A stretch of DNA of 64,000 nt from Methanolobus vulcani (GTDB lineage Archaea > Halobacteriota > Methanosarcinia > Methanosarcinales > Methanosarcinaceae). A model generated the notes under the pieces. It saw nothing but the letters and a program-made list of their open reading frames with translations, did no database searches and was not told where the DNA came from. This document shows, piece after piece, positions 1-8,184 of the stretch (the stretch's first letter is position 1; every line of letters begins with the position of its first letter). Both the position numbers and the translations under genes were made by a program. Location of the stretch: the NCBI RefSeq assembly GCF_900100715.1, contig NZ_FNCA01000003.1:124001-188000 (forward strand). Direction: 5' to 3'.

Positions 1-254
1 ATTGATACGTTTTTTTCAACAATATCAATAATACGTCCACTAATTTCGATGCCATTTAATCCCGGAGAAAGGTCTTTGACACTTACTGTATTAGAAGATA
101 CAGAAAGATATTTGCTTTTTATCATCCGTTTGGCTTCATCCAGAGGAACCCGATATTTCAAAAGTTTACCAAGCTCTCTGCTGATCTCTTCCCTGCTAAT
201 GTTTCCAAGCGCCATGGTTAATTCATCTATATGTGGCGCGATTTTCTCGTCCAT
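1..254 (-). CDS. rpa: Replication protein A (single-stranded DNA-binding), 5' part only
   Basis: The reading frame starts at an ATG at 254 preceded by AAAGGAGA, a good ribosome binding site, and runs off the window edge, so only the first 84 residues are seen. They read MDEKIAPHIDELTMALG, then a short helical region (REEISRELGKLLKYRVPLDE), then VSVKDLSPGLNGIEISGRI, the first strand of an OB fold. This matches the N-terminus of euryarchaeal replication factor A proteins, which coat single-stranded DNA in replication and repair. The OB-fold array and any zinc finger lie outside the window. Family recognised by sequence; full architecture unknown. Confidence 0.85.
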   Translation of the reverse strand, partial: MDEKIAPHIDELTMALGNISREEISRELGKLLKYRVPLDEAKRMIKSKYLSVSSNTVSVKDLSPGLNGIEISGRIIDIVEKNVS

Positions 255-415
255 AGGGATTCTCCTTTAATTGAAGTCTCCATAATTGTATTCTCTGATT
301 GGCAATAAAGATAACCAAATGTACAATTATATTAATCAGGAATGTTTATGAACGTGTAGACCACATATTTTTAAAATGGCAGTGGAAACTGTCATAAATC
401 ATGGGGGTCAAAAAA

Positions 416-853
416 ATGCCAAAACTAGCTATAGTATACCTTAGCACCCAAGGAAGTACAAAAATGATGGCTGAAGCCATCGCAGAGGGTGCACGTGAAA
501 AGCATATAGATGTCGATATTGATAATTTTTATGAATGGGACCCGGCAGAAGTTGCAAAATACGATGCCATATGCATAGGCTCATCAACATTCTATTACAC
601 AATGCTGGAACCCATAGCTAAATTCCTGGATAAATTAATAGATATAGGAATAGAAGGTAAACTGGGTGCTGCATTTGGATCTTATGGATGGAGCGGAGAA
701 GCACCTGTCATGATTGCTGAAAAGCTCAGAAAAGCTGGGGTAGAGGTCATCGATCCGGTATTAAGAATACAATACGTACCCAATGAAAAAGATCTGGCCG
801 AATGTATCAGACTTGGAAAAGATCTGGCCATAAAGATGAAAAAGAGAGAATAA
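416..853 (+). CDS. Flavodoxin-like protein
   Basis: A 145-residue protein with the flavodoxin fold. The FMN phosphate loop is STQGSTKMMAEAI near the N-terminus, followed by the aromatic-containing flavin loops IGSSTFYY and GSYGWSGEA. It resembles the C-terminal flavodoxin domain of A-type flavoproteins but stands alone, so it probably carries electrons as a soluble FMN protein. An upstream in-frame ATG exists at 401, but GGGGGTC at 404-410 is a ribosome binding site correctly spaced for the ATG at 416, which begins MPKLAIVYLS like other family members. Partner unknown. Confidence 0.85.
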   Translation: MPKLAIVYLSTQGSTKMMAEAIAEGAREKHIDVDIDNFYEWDPAEVAKYDAICIGSSTFYYTMLEPIAKFLDKLIDIGIEGKLGAAFGSYGWSGEAPVMIAEKLRKAGVEVIDPVLRIQYVPNEKDLAECIRLGKDLAIKMKKRE

Positions 854-935
854 ATTCATATCAGTCTTACAGGAAAAATATCCAAATAACCCTGAAAAGA
901 CAAATAGGCTTGATTTGATTTGGAATTTTCTTTAA

Positions 936-950
936 AAAACTATATATAGG
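936..950 (+). promoter_or_regulatory. TATA box of the histone gene
   Basis: The A/T stretch aaaac tatatatagg is an archaeal TATA box. Transcription would start about 25 bases downstream, near 970, after the upstream TTG at 963 and before the ATG at 1017. This supports the shorter histone start. Confidence 0.6.
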
Positions 951-1016
951 TTATTTTGCTAGTTGTTAGAGAATACTAAACCAGATTCAAAATATAATTC
1001 ATATAAGAGGATATTT

Positions 1017-1229
1017 ATGACAATAATTCCATTTGCACCTATTGAGAGAGTTATAAGAAATGCCGGAGCACAGAGAGTAAGCGAATCCGCAGGAATGGCA
1101 CTCACCGCCATACTTGAAGAATACGGCCTTGAAATCTCCAGGGAAGCTATCAAACTCGCTGAGCACGCAGGACGAAAAACAGTAAAGGCTGAAGATATAA
1201 ACCTTGCAAAAGAGATGTTGGGAAAATAA
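1017..1229 (+). CDS. Archaeal histone (HMf family)
   Basis: A 70-residue single histone-fold protein: MTIIPFAPIERVIRNAGAQ, then the central long helix (SESAGMALTAILEEYG), then helix 3 ending KTVKAEDINLAKEMLGK. The length and the RVSESAG and KTVKAEDI signatures are typical of HMfA/HMfB-type histones that dimerise and wrap DNA. An in-frame TTG at 963 would add 18 residues with no counterpart in the family. The ATG at 1017 has GAGG just upstream and lies behind a clear TATA box. Monocistronic. Confidence 0.95.
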   Translation: MTIIPFAPIERVIRNAGAQRVSESAGMALTAILEEYGLEISREAIKLAEHAGRKTVKAEDINLAKEMLGK

Positions 1230-1301
1230 TCCCAAAAATCCCTACTTTTTAGATTTATTTTCTTATTAATTCTATTTTTGCAAACATCAGCAGAGTGTGT
1301 T

Positions 1302-1808
1302 TTAGCTGATGAGGTCTACCAGACTTATTCCACCTAATGTGATACTGCTTACAATTATCCCTGCGATCAGCACTCCTGCAAATATTGCCGGAAAAGCATG
1401 ACGGAACTTTATCCCGAAAACAAATGCTGCTGCACATCCGGTCCAAGCACCTGTTACTGGCAGTGGTACTGCTACAAAGAGAGTAAGGGCAAGTGTACCA
1501 TATTTCTCAAAGCTTTCCGAATGGTTACGTTGTGTTCTTCCAAAAAGCCATGAAAAGAATTTGTCAAATATGGAATAACGGCGAAGATAAGTGGAAACTG
1601 GATCGAGGAACAAGAGTAAAGGAACAACAGGAAGCATGTTACCCAAAACTGCAAAAATGAATGCCGAAGACGGACTCATCCCATATATTCCAAGTGCAAT
1701 CGGAATTGCACCCCTCAATTCAAATATCGGCAAAGCACCAATTATAATGGTTGCAAGCCAGTGGGGAAAAGAGGAAAGTAATTCCAGTACCGTTGCTTCA
1801 AGACTCAA
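1302..1808 (-). CDS. COG2426 membrane protein (putative small multidrug export family)
   Basis: A 168-residue protein with about four or five hydrophobic membrane segments. The ELRGAIPIALGIYGMSP motif after the first segment and the VAVPLPVTGAWTGCAAAFVFG motif in the middle are hallmarks of the COG2426 family, annotated as putative small multidrug exporters; the transported substrate is not established. Its start overlaps the rfcS stop by 4 bases (1805-1808), so the two are probably cotranscribed and translationally coupled. Confidence 0.8.
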   Translation of the reverse strand: MSLEATVLELLSSFPHWLATIIIGALPIFELRGAIPIALGIYGMSPSSAFIFAVLGNMLPVVPLLLFLDPVSTYLRRYSIFDKFFSWLFGRTQRNHSESFEKYGTLALTLFVAVPLPVTGAWTGCAAAFVFGIKFRHAFPAIFAGVLIAGIIVSSITLGGISLVDLIS

Positions 1809-2767
1809 TTACATTCCTTTCCTGATAATGCAAAGTGTGCCAGCAGGCATTCAAGCTGTATTCTCTCATTGGCACCTTCAGTTAACCTGAAATCGATCTC
1901 ACCGATGACATCTATCAGTTCGACCATCTTCTTTTCAGGAATATCAACGTCAAACATAGCCCTGTATATCTGGCCCACAACGTCCTCTCCGGAAAGACCC
2001 TGCTCCAGCAGAAGACTGTCCAGATGTTTTCTTGCAGCACTGAAACTTCCTTCCAGAGCAGTTGTGATTAGTTCTTTCACCTGTTCAGGGCGTGCTGTTG
2101 CGGTTATCTTGTATATTGCATCCTTGTGGATCGTGTCAGCAATAAGAGCTGCAGCCTGAAGAGCATTGATAGCTTTTCGCATATCGCCTTGTGCAACATA
2201 TTTTATAGCATCCACTCCATCGTCTGCGATATCCAGATTCTCGTTATTTGCTACAAATCTCACACGTTCTGCCACTGCATCATCAGATAACGGACGGAAC
2301 CTGTAGACCGCACATCTTGACTGGATAGGCTCAATGATCTTGGATGAATAATTACACGAAAGAATGAAACGACAGTTGTTAGTGTAACGTTCCATGGTAC
2401 GTCTGAGCGCAGATTGTGCGTCAGAGGTTAAAGCATCTGCCTCATCAAGGAAGATTATCTTGAAATCTGCACCACCAATTGGTGTTGTTTTTGCAAAGTT
2501 TTTGATCTTTGTTCTTACAACATCGATACCACGTTCATCAGAAGCATTAAGCTCGGTGAAATTCTCACGCCATGATTCCCCGAAAAGCTCACGTGCAATA
2601 GACACGGAAGTTGCAGTTTTTCCAACTCCGGGAGGACCTGAGAACAAAAGATGTGGAAGGTTTCTCGTTTTAATGTACGATTTGAGCCTTTCTACAGTCT
2701 CTTTCTGGCCGACCACGTCGTCAAGCTTAAAGGGCCTATACTTTTCAATCCATATCTCTTCTTTAAT
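1805..2767 (-). CDS. rfcS: Replication factor C small subunit
   Basis: AAA+ clamp-loader subunit that loads PCNA onto primed DNA with RfcL. Walker A is SGPPGVGKTATS, Walker B is IIFLDEADAL, sensor 1 is SCNYSSKII and the arginine-finger SRC motif is IQSRCAVYRF; the C-terminal collar follows. Homologues begin just before EEIWIEKYRP. The frame is open to an ATG at 2887 and a TTG at 2803, but neither has a ribosome binding site. GGAGGG at 2774-2779 is correctly spaced only for an in-frame ATT at 2767, giving MKEEIWIEKYRP. A possible TATA element near 2820-2830 would put the mRNA start downstream of the TTG. The ATT start is inference; the gene identity is certain. Confidence 0.95.
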   Translation of the reverse strand: MKEEIWIEKYRPFKLDDVVGQKETVERLKSYIKTRNLPHLLFSGPPGVGKTATSVSIARELFGESWRENFTELNASDERGIDVVRTKIKNFAKTTPIGGADFKIIFLDEADALTSDAQSALRRTMERYTNNCRFILSCNYSSKIIEPIQSRCAVYRFRPLSDDAVAERVRFVANNENLDIADDGVDAIKYVAQGDMRKAINALQAAALIADTIHKDAIYKITATARPEQVKELITTALEGSFSAARKHLDSLLLEQGLSGEDVVGQIYRAMFDVDIPEKKMVELIDVIGEIDFRLTEGANERIQLECLLAHFALSGKECN

Positions 2768-2889
2768 TTCAAACCCTCCGCATAAAAGTGTACATGCCTG
2801 CAATAATAGGAAGATGTAGTTTTTTAAGTTTTCGTAGATAAAAAAAGATGAGCAGGATTTAGCCTCACAGCACCCTGCTAAATTCATAT

Positions 2890-3222
2890 TTACTGATAGA
2901 TCAGCTTGTAAGCGTAACTGCCCACAAAAGGGATCTTGAGCATTAAACCCTTGTATGCCATTACGACAAGCACCAATATGAAGAATAATGCAGCAAATCC
3001 AAGGAAATCAGCTATAATCCAGCCAACGTATGGTATCCATCCCAGAATGAAGATAATAAGGGAAAGTGGGAGGAATATCAATAATGACTGCATCGCATGG
3101 AACCTGACAAACTTGTTGTCCGGCTCTATGAGCAGGAAGATTATCCCTGTGATCCAGAATCCTACATAACTAATGGCTGCCACGATATTTTCGTCCAGAC
3201 CAATCTTTGTCTTATATGTCAT
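2890..3222 (-). CDS. DUF4870-like small membrane protein at the end of the rnf operon
   Basis: A 110-residue protein with three predicted membrane segments and the pattern AISYVGFWITGIIFLLIEP ... VRFHAMQSL typical of DUF4870/Tic20-like proteins. The start at 3222 is set by CAGGTGATC, which overlaps the rnfB stop; it lies 4 bases after rnfB, so the two are translationally coupled. The M. acetivorans rnf cluster also ends in an extra membrane-protein gene, so this may be an accessory of the complex, but no function is known. An upstream in-frame extension to 3276 overlaps rnfB and is rejected. Confidence 0.75.
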   Translation of the reverse strand: MTYKTKIGLDENIVAAISYVGFWITGIIFLLIEPDNKFVRFHAMQSLLIFLPLSLIIFILGWIPYVGWIIADFLGFAALFFILVLVVMAYKGLMLKIPFVGSYAYKLIYQ

Positions 3223-3226
3223 ATGA

Positions 3227-4030
3227 TCACCTGATAGCAATTGTGTTCTGTGGGCATTTCTCCACGCATATTCCACATGCAGTACATTTCTCCTGATCTA
3301 TCTCCGCAAGGAACTTGGTTACTGTGATAGCTTCTTCCGGACAGTTCTTTTCACATATCTTACATCCAATGCAACCAACGGTACAGGATTCCTTAACTGC
3401 CTTACCTTTGTCATGTGACATACAAAGTACATGCACATTTTCAGATTCCTTTGCAAACACAAGTATATCATTTGGACAGGATGCAATACAAAGTCCACAA
3501 CTTGTACAAAGGTTCTTGTTCACATGTGGCAGGCGATCCTCACCAATGGAAAGAGCACCAAAAGGACATGCACGTACACAGGTACCTCTGCCCATACAGC
3601 CGTAATTACAGCCTTTTTCACCGTCTGACAGCATCATAACTGCCTTACAGTCCTCAAAGCCTACATACTCGAAACGGTCTACACAGTTAAGACCACCGTT
3701 ACATCTGACGAATGGGTACTGCTCTTCACCTTCTGCAACTTCCTGCCCGACAATGCCACCAATTTCCTTGGCAACATCAAAACCTCCGACAGGACAACCG
3801 TTAATTGGTGCACCTTCGTTAACCACACGCTCTGCAAAGTCTGAACAACCTGCGTAACCACATGCACCACAGTTTGCTCCTGGGAGAACTTCAACGATCT
3901 CATCTACCAGAGGATTGGTCTCTACCTTAAATTTCTTGGATGCCACGACAAGCATGACACCAACAGCCAGTCCAAGACCACCAAGAATTGCCACTGCTTC
4001 AATAAGTAAAGTGCTTAATCCTACACTCAT
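3227..4030 (-). CDS. rnfB: Rnf complex subunit B, polyferredoxin
   Basis: The cytoplasmic iron-sulfur entry subunit of the ferredoxin-oxidising Rnf complex, 267 residues. An N-terminal membrane helix (residues about 8-30) is followed by the RnfB-specific cluster GANCGACGYAGC, a cysteine-rich linker, and several ferredoxin motifs: GTCVRACP, CTSCGLCIASCP, CIGCKICEKNCP and CTACGICVEKCP. Reduced ferredoxin from methyl-group or acetyl oxidation is the known donor in Methanosarcina. It overlaps rnfA by 4 bases and precedes the DUF4870 gene. Confidence 0.97.
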   Translation of the reverse strand: MSVGLSTLLIEAVAILGGLGLAVGVMLVVASKKFKVETNPLVDEIVEVLPGANCGACGYAGCSDFAERVVNEGAPINGCPVGGFDVAKEIGGIVGQEVAEGEEQYPFVRCNGGLNCVDRFEYVGFEDCKAVMMLSDGEKGCNYGCMGRGTCVRACPFGALSIGEDRLPHVNKNLCTSCGLCIASCPNDILVFAKESENVHVLCMSHDKGKAVKESCTVGCIGCKICEKNCPEEAITVTKFLAEIDQEKCTACGICVEKCPQNTIAIR

Positions 4031-4614
4031 ATTGGAATCACCCAGAAGTAGTTAACAAAAGCCATAGAAAGCATCAGTGCTATGAAAAATGCCTGCGGGA
4101 GTCCTCTTATCGCAGATGGCACGTTCACAAATGTAGAACGTTCTCTGATACCGGACATCATTAGCATTACAATAGTATATCCAAGACCTGCTGCGATACC
4201 GAAAACAACACTCTGTATAAAGTTGTAACCAGCATTCTCATTCAGTAATACAGCACCTAGCACCGCACAGTTTGTAGTGATAAGCGGGAGATAGATACCA
4301 AGTGACCTGTAAAGGGAAGGTATGTTCTTTCTTACAACAAATTCTACCAGCTGTACAAGTGCCGCAATAACGACAATAAAGCTGATAAGGTCAAGGAATT
4401 GCATATTTGTAGGCACAAGGATGTATGTATAGATCATATATGAAACAGTGGAGGCCATAGCCATGACAAACACCACCGCTCCAGACATTCCGGCCGCACT
4501 TTTCACATCCTTGGTTACACCCACAAAGGAGCACAGTCCAAGGAACTGGATCAGCAGGAAGTTCTTGATGAAAATACCATCCATGAAAATTGAGAATAAT
4601 GCATCTTCTGCCAT
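4027..4614 (-). CDS. rnfA: Rnf complex subunit A, integral membrane
   Basis: A 195-residue, six-helix membrane protein homologous to RnfA/NqrE. The two half-repeats carry the conserved LGLCSFVG and LITTNCAVLG motifs whose cysteines, with those of RnfE, bind the intramembrane iron-sulfur centre. An upstream GTG at 4623 overlaps rnfE, but GGGTGG just before the ATG at 4614 favours the shorter form used here. It forms the core ion-pumping module with RnfE and RnfD. Confidence 0.96.
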   Translation of the reverse strand: MAEDALFSIFMDGIFIKNFLLIQFLGLCSFVGVTKDVKSAAGMSGAVVFVMAMASTVSYMIYTYILVPTNMQFLDLISFIVVIAALVQLVEFVVRKNIPSLYRSLGIYLPLITTNCAVLGAVLLNENAGYNFIQSVVFGIAAGLGYTIVMLMMSGIRERSTFVNVPSAIRGLPQAFFIALMLSMAFVNYFWVIPI

Positions 4615-4615
4615 C

Positions 4616-5230
4616 TTAACCACCCTTTGCCATCTTCTTTTCTTTCTGATAATTCACAATTGCCATCAGTGCTCCTATAGTGAGGAAAGCGCCCGGAGGC
4701 AATATCATTGTAGTTATTGAAGGATTGATCGGCAGGTTTACCAGAGTGTAACCAAAGGTCACTATCTGGCCTGTACCGAGAAGTTCCCTTATGCCCCCTA
4801 TAAGCATCAGTACCAGCAGGAAACCTGTTGAGGTACCAAGACCATCAATGAATGAGTAGAAGACATTATTCTTGTTTGCATATGCTTCAGCACGTCCGAT
4901 GATGATACAGTTTACTACAATAAGGGGAATGAAAACACCCAGAGCCGCATACATCGACGGCGAATAAGCTTCCATTATCATATCTACTATTGATACAAAA
5001 GTAGCAATAATTATGATGAAGATAGGAAGTCTTACTGTTGAAGGAATCTGTTTTCTCAGGGACGAGACAAGCATATTCGAACACACCAGTACAAATGCAG
5101 TACCAGCGGCCATACCTATGGCATTTTCCACCGATGTGGTAACTGCCAGTGTAGGACAAAGACCCAGGACAAGTCCGAAGGTCGGGTTGTCCCTTGTAAT
5201 ACCACGTATAAATTCACTTAAAGGATCCAT
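4616..5230 (-). CDS. rnfE: Rnf complex subunit E, integral membrane
   Basis: A 204-residue membrane protein, paralogue of RnfA and homologue of NqrD. LGLCPTLAVT and LIVVNCIIIGRAEAYA carry the cysteines that complete the intramembrane iron-sulfur site. The C-terminus is a short lysine-rich cytoplasmic tail (YQKEKKMAKGG). Seven bases separate it from rnfG and it abuts rnfA, as expected within one operon. Confidence 0.96.
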   Translation of the reverse strand: MDPLSEFIRGITRDNPTFGLVLGLCPTLAVTTSVENAIGMAAGTAFVLVCSNMLVSSLRKQIPSTVRLPIFIIIIATFVSIVDMIMEAYSPSMYAALGVFIPLIVVNCIIIGRAEAYANKNNVFYSFIDGLGTSTGFLLVLMLIGGIRELLGTGQIVTFGYTLVNLPINPSITTMILPPGAFLTIGALMAIVNYQKEKKMAKGG

Positions 5231-5237
5231 TTTACCA

Positions 5238-5813
5238 CTACTCCTCCGCCTGTTTTATTTCATCGATCTTAATATTAAGAGCATCTACAACCGCTGTAGA
5301 GGAAATCGTTGCACCTGTAATTGCATCAATTGAACCGCCTGACTTAGAAAGCGCAAGAGAAGCCATTGGAAGGTTTAAGAACTGGTTCTGGAACTCCGGT
5401 TGTACGATCTTTGCACCAAGACCCGGAGTCTCTTCATTACTAAGCACACTCATACCAAGAAGAGTTGTAAACGTCGGATCAACGGCTCCAGCAACGACTA
5501 TTGGTCCCTGGGCACCTGCCTGTTCCTTGAAGAAAGCATATCCCACGATATTACCTGAAGCATCTGTTGCACGATAGTAAAGGATCTCAGGGTTTCCTTC
5601 AGCATCTACAGCAGTTCCTTCAACCGCTTCAAAGGTGACATCACCGGGTATGAGTTTAGCCAAAATCTCTGTCTTTGCATTAGCCTCATTTACTTTTAGT
5701 TGTTCACTTGTCGGAACATAGGTAATCCCCAGCAACAAAGCTGCAACAACTGATATGATAACAATTTTTGCTATGACCATCATAGTATCTTTATTCGATT
5801 CAGATTCACTCAT
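5238..5813 (-). CDS. rnfG: Rnf complex subunit G, covalent-FMN subunit
   Basis: A 191-residue subunit with one N-terminal membrane anchor (residues about 12-34) and an extracytoplasmic FMN-binding domain. The flavinylation signature DAITGATISS is present near the C-terminus; the second threonine of TGAT is the residue that receives FMN through a phosphoester bond made by ApbE, which is encoded divergently at 10198. Experiments in M. acetivorans showed covalent flavin in this subunit. It overlaps rnfD by 8 bases. It would pass electrons toward the outer-face MmcA cytochrome. Confidence 0.96.
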   Translation of the reverse strand: MSESESNKDTMMVIAKIVIISVVAALLLGITYVPTSEQLKVNEANAKTEILAKLIPGDVTFEAVEGTAVDAEGNPEILYYRATDASGNIVGYAFFKEQAGAQGPIVVAGAVDPTFTTLLGMSVLSNEETPGLGAKIVQPEFQNQFLNLPMASLALSKSGGSIDAITGATISSTAVVDALNIKIDEIKQAEE

Positions 5814-6822
5814 TGTTGATCACCTCGAATTTCAGGGATGAAGGAATCTTATCCATAACACGTCTGTATGCATTTTCGGCACATGACATTGTTCCGAATG
5901 AAGCAGGCATTGTGTTGATCTCAATAAATGATGCTACACAGTTTGCAAGGAATATACCATACAGAACTCCATCAACGTAGTTTGCAAAATGACCATAGAT
6001 GAAAACTAGTACTCCGCATGTTATTCCATAAATAATTCTTCCTTTTTTGGTCACCGGAGACGTTGCAGTGTCAGTTGCCATGAAGAGTATTCCAAAGAAT
6101 ACAATCCCTATCATTGAATAAGACAACTCAGGGCTTGGACTGAAAAGTGCGAACATCTGTGACATGTACATCAGTGGGTTCAGACTGCCTTTATGTACCA
6201 GATCCATTACACCTGATATGAAAAGCAATGCTTGCGGCAGTATAATCATTGTTGCAAAGAATGAAAATGGAACTCTCCAGTCGATGTATCTCTTGTAGAT
6301 AAGATAAACACCGCCAATAAGCAATATTGGAGAAACACCTACCATAAGACCTGCGCCATGCTCAAGTATAAGATCAGAGAACTGGCCTATGTGAGGAATA
6401 GATGCGGCAGTCATATATCCAGACCAGGCGCTTCTGGTAAAGATCCATCCCACAAGAACAGGATTGAATATGTAAGAACCAATTCCACCAAACACGTGTT
6501 TACCAACAGATATTGAAAAGAAAGCTGCAAAGGCAGGAATCCATAATGGAGCTTCCGGCGGAATAAGTAATGCCAGCATGAGTCCCATCATGGCCGCATG
6601 TCCATCTGTAATTGTCACTTTCTGCTTAAAGATGCCCTGTATAGCAAATTCGGTTACCACAGCAGACACCACTGATACAACAATAATACCAAGGGCAGGG
6701 ATGCCAAAGAAGTATATTGCTGCAAGACAAAGTGGAAGCAGAGCAATTATTTTACTATAGTTTAATGTCTTGAAATCAAATTTTGTTTTCTTATGAGGAG
6801 GAGCTGAAATTGTATATGTCAT
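5806..6822 (-). CDS. rnfD: Rnf complex subunit D, integral membrane
   Basis: A 338-residue polytopic membrane protein of the RnfD/NqrB family. Conserved parts include the DGHAAMMGLMLALLIPPEAP segment, KHVFGGIGSYIFNPVLVGW and FMATDTATSPVT near the end. Bacterial RnfD usually has an S(T)GAT flavin-attachment motif; here the corresponding stretch appears to be WSGYMTAAS, which lacks it, so covalent FMN may be absent. Six bases separate it from rnfC. Confidence 0.95.
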   Translation of the reverse strand: MTYTISAPPHKKTKFDFKTLNYSKIIALLPLCLAAIYFFGIPALGIIVVSVVSAVVTEFAIQGIFKQKVTITDGHAAMMGLMLALLIPPEAPLWIPAFAAFFSISVGKHVFGGIGSYIFNPVLVGWIFTRSAWSGYMTAASIPHIGQFSDLILEHGAGLMVGVSPILLIGGVYLIYKRYIDWRVPFSFFATMIILPQALLFISGVMDLVHKGSLNPLMYMSQMFALFSPSPELSYSMIGIVFFGILFMATDTATSPVTKKGRIIYGITCGVLVFIYGHFANYVDGVLYGIFLANCVASFIEINTMPASFGTMSCAENAYRRVMDKIPSSLKFEVINNE

Positions 6823-6828
6823 TTTTAC

Positions 6829-8172
6829 TCACCCACAGCCACATCCAACTTTAAGATTGGATGATTCTTTTTCAGGCAAGTCTTCGTATGCCATCTCAAT
6901 TGCATCCTTTGCATACCTGATAAGCTGTAATATTGGTATCTTGGAAGGACAGACCGCTGCACAATCACCACATTCAATGCAGTTCTCAATGTGTATCTGC
7001 CTGCATTCGTCAAAACGACCCTGATCTGCCATGACAGCAAGACGGCTTGGTATAAGTTCTACAGGACAGACATCCACACAACGTGCACAGTGGATGCATT
7101 CTATTGCTTCATCTCTGATAACCTCTTCAGGTTTCTGGATGGTTATTCTGGTAGTTCCCTTTGTCACAGGAACCTGATCAGTATATTGTGCTACACCAGT
7201 TCTTACACCATTGGCAATGATCTTGCCAATAGCACCGGTGTAACCGAATGAATCTATTACATCCTTAAATGGCGTACCGATTCTCACAAGAATATATTCC
7301 ATCTTGTTAGAAACACCTTCAACTGAAACAACAGTATCATAGAATGGAACACCTTCATGAACAGCATCATAAAGTGCTTTTGCAGATTTTATTCCACAAA
7401 CTGCAACTCCTACATCCGTTGGGCTACATCCAATGTTGACATTTCTTCCTGTCACTCTGTAAGTGAAGAAATTAAGGATCTTCTTACCGAAGATACGTTC
7501 CTGGGAAACAATAACAATATCAGAATTATGTTCATTGAAATAATAGCCTACATTTCGGCTTCCAATGAGAGGAGAGACTTTCAGCTTTTTATTATCAACT
7601 TCAATGCCTTCAAAAGCATTTATTGACTCTTTATCATCGGTTCTTAGAACAATTGCACCCTTTTTAGCGCCGGCTGCCTTCATCAAGAGTTTTAATGCAT
7701 CGATCATCTGGGAAGCATAATCTCCCGGAGTCTTGAAAGTACCACCAATCCATTCGGATGAGGTTGCATTGATAAGTACAGTGTCAATCTTCTTACCCTT
7801 TGGCCTTAAGACTGCATGAGTTGGCATTCCATAGTGTTCTACTATACCTGATTCCTTAATGAACTGGGCAAGCTGGTCGGATTTTACATCCTTGCATGCT
7901 GAGAATTCAACACTTTCATTACTGTCTTCCGGCTGGATGATAACACTCATCACCTTGTTGCCGTCCGGATGAGGTGCCTCTTCTATGGCAATGACCTCAC
8001 CACAGACGCTTGAATGAACTGCAGAAGACTGATATTCAGCACTTTCACCTATTTTCTGTCCAATGAGAACCCTGTCGCCTTTCTTCACAAGGGGTTCACA
8101 GACAGCACCCCTGTGCTGCCTGAGCGGAATGATCATCTTTTCCGGTAATGTATCTAATTTTTTGATTTCCAC
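6829..8172 (-). CDS. rnfC: Rnf complex subunit C, iron-sulfur subunit
   Basis: A 447-residue peripheral cytoplasmic subunit. The N-terminal barrel-sandwich (GAVCEPLVKKGDRVLIGQKIG) and the SLBB-like middle domain resemble NuoF and RnfC; two [4Fe-4S] ferredoxin motifs, CIHCARCVDVCP and CIECGDCAAVCP, lie near residues 365-410, and the chain ends VGCGCG. In bacterial Rnf this subunit reduces NAD; in methanogens electrons go to MmcA and methanophenazine, so its role here may be mostly structural or electron-relaying. Follows mmcA after 12 bases. Confidence 0.96.
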   Translation of the reverse strand: MEIKKLDTLPEKMIIPLRQHRGAVCEPLVKKGDRVLIGQKIGESAEYQSSAVHSSVCGEVIAIEEAPHPDGNKVMSVIIQPEDSNESVEFSACKDVKSDQLAQFIKESGIVEHYGMPTHAVLRPKGKKIDTVLINATSSEWIGGTFKTPGDYASQMIDALKLLMKAAGAKKGAIVLRTDDKESINAFEGIEVDNKKLKVSPLIGSRNVGYYFNEHNSDIVIVSQERIFGKKILNFFTYRVTGRNVNIGCSPTDVGVAVCGIKSAKALYDAVHEGVPFYDTVVSVEGVSNKMEYILVRIGTPFKDVIDSFGYTGAIGKIIANGVRTGVAQYTDQVPVTKGTTRITIQKPEEVIRDEAIECIHCARCVDVCPVELIPSRLAVMADQGRFDECRQIHIENCIECGDCAAVCPSKIPILQLIRYAKDAIEMAYEDLPEKESSNLKVGCGCG

Positions 8173-8184
8173 ATTATCAACTCC

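Noticed and set aside
49-270. Plus-strand 73-residue frame at the window start
   Set aside because: It is the antisense of the rpa gene, whose minus-strand product matches a known family.
963-1016. Upstream TTG as start of the histone gene
   Set aside because: It lies at or before the predicted transcription start from the TATA box at about 941 and adds residues not found in archaeal histones; the ATG at 1017 has GAGG.
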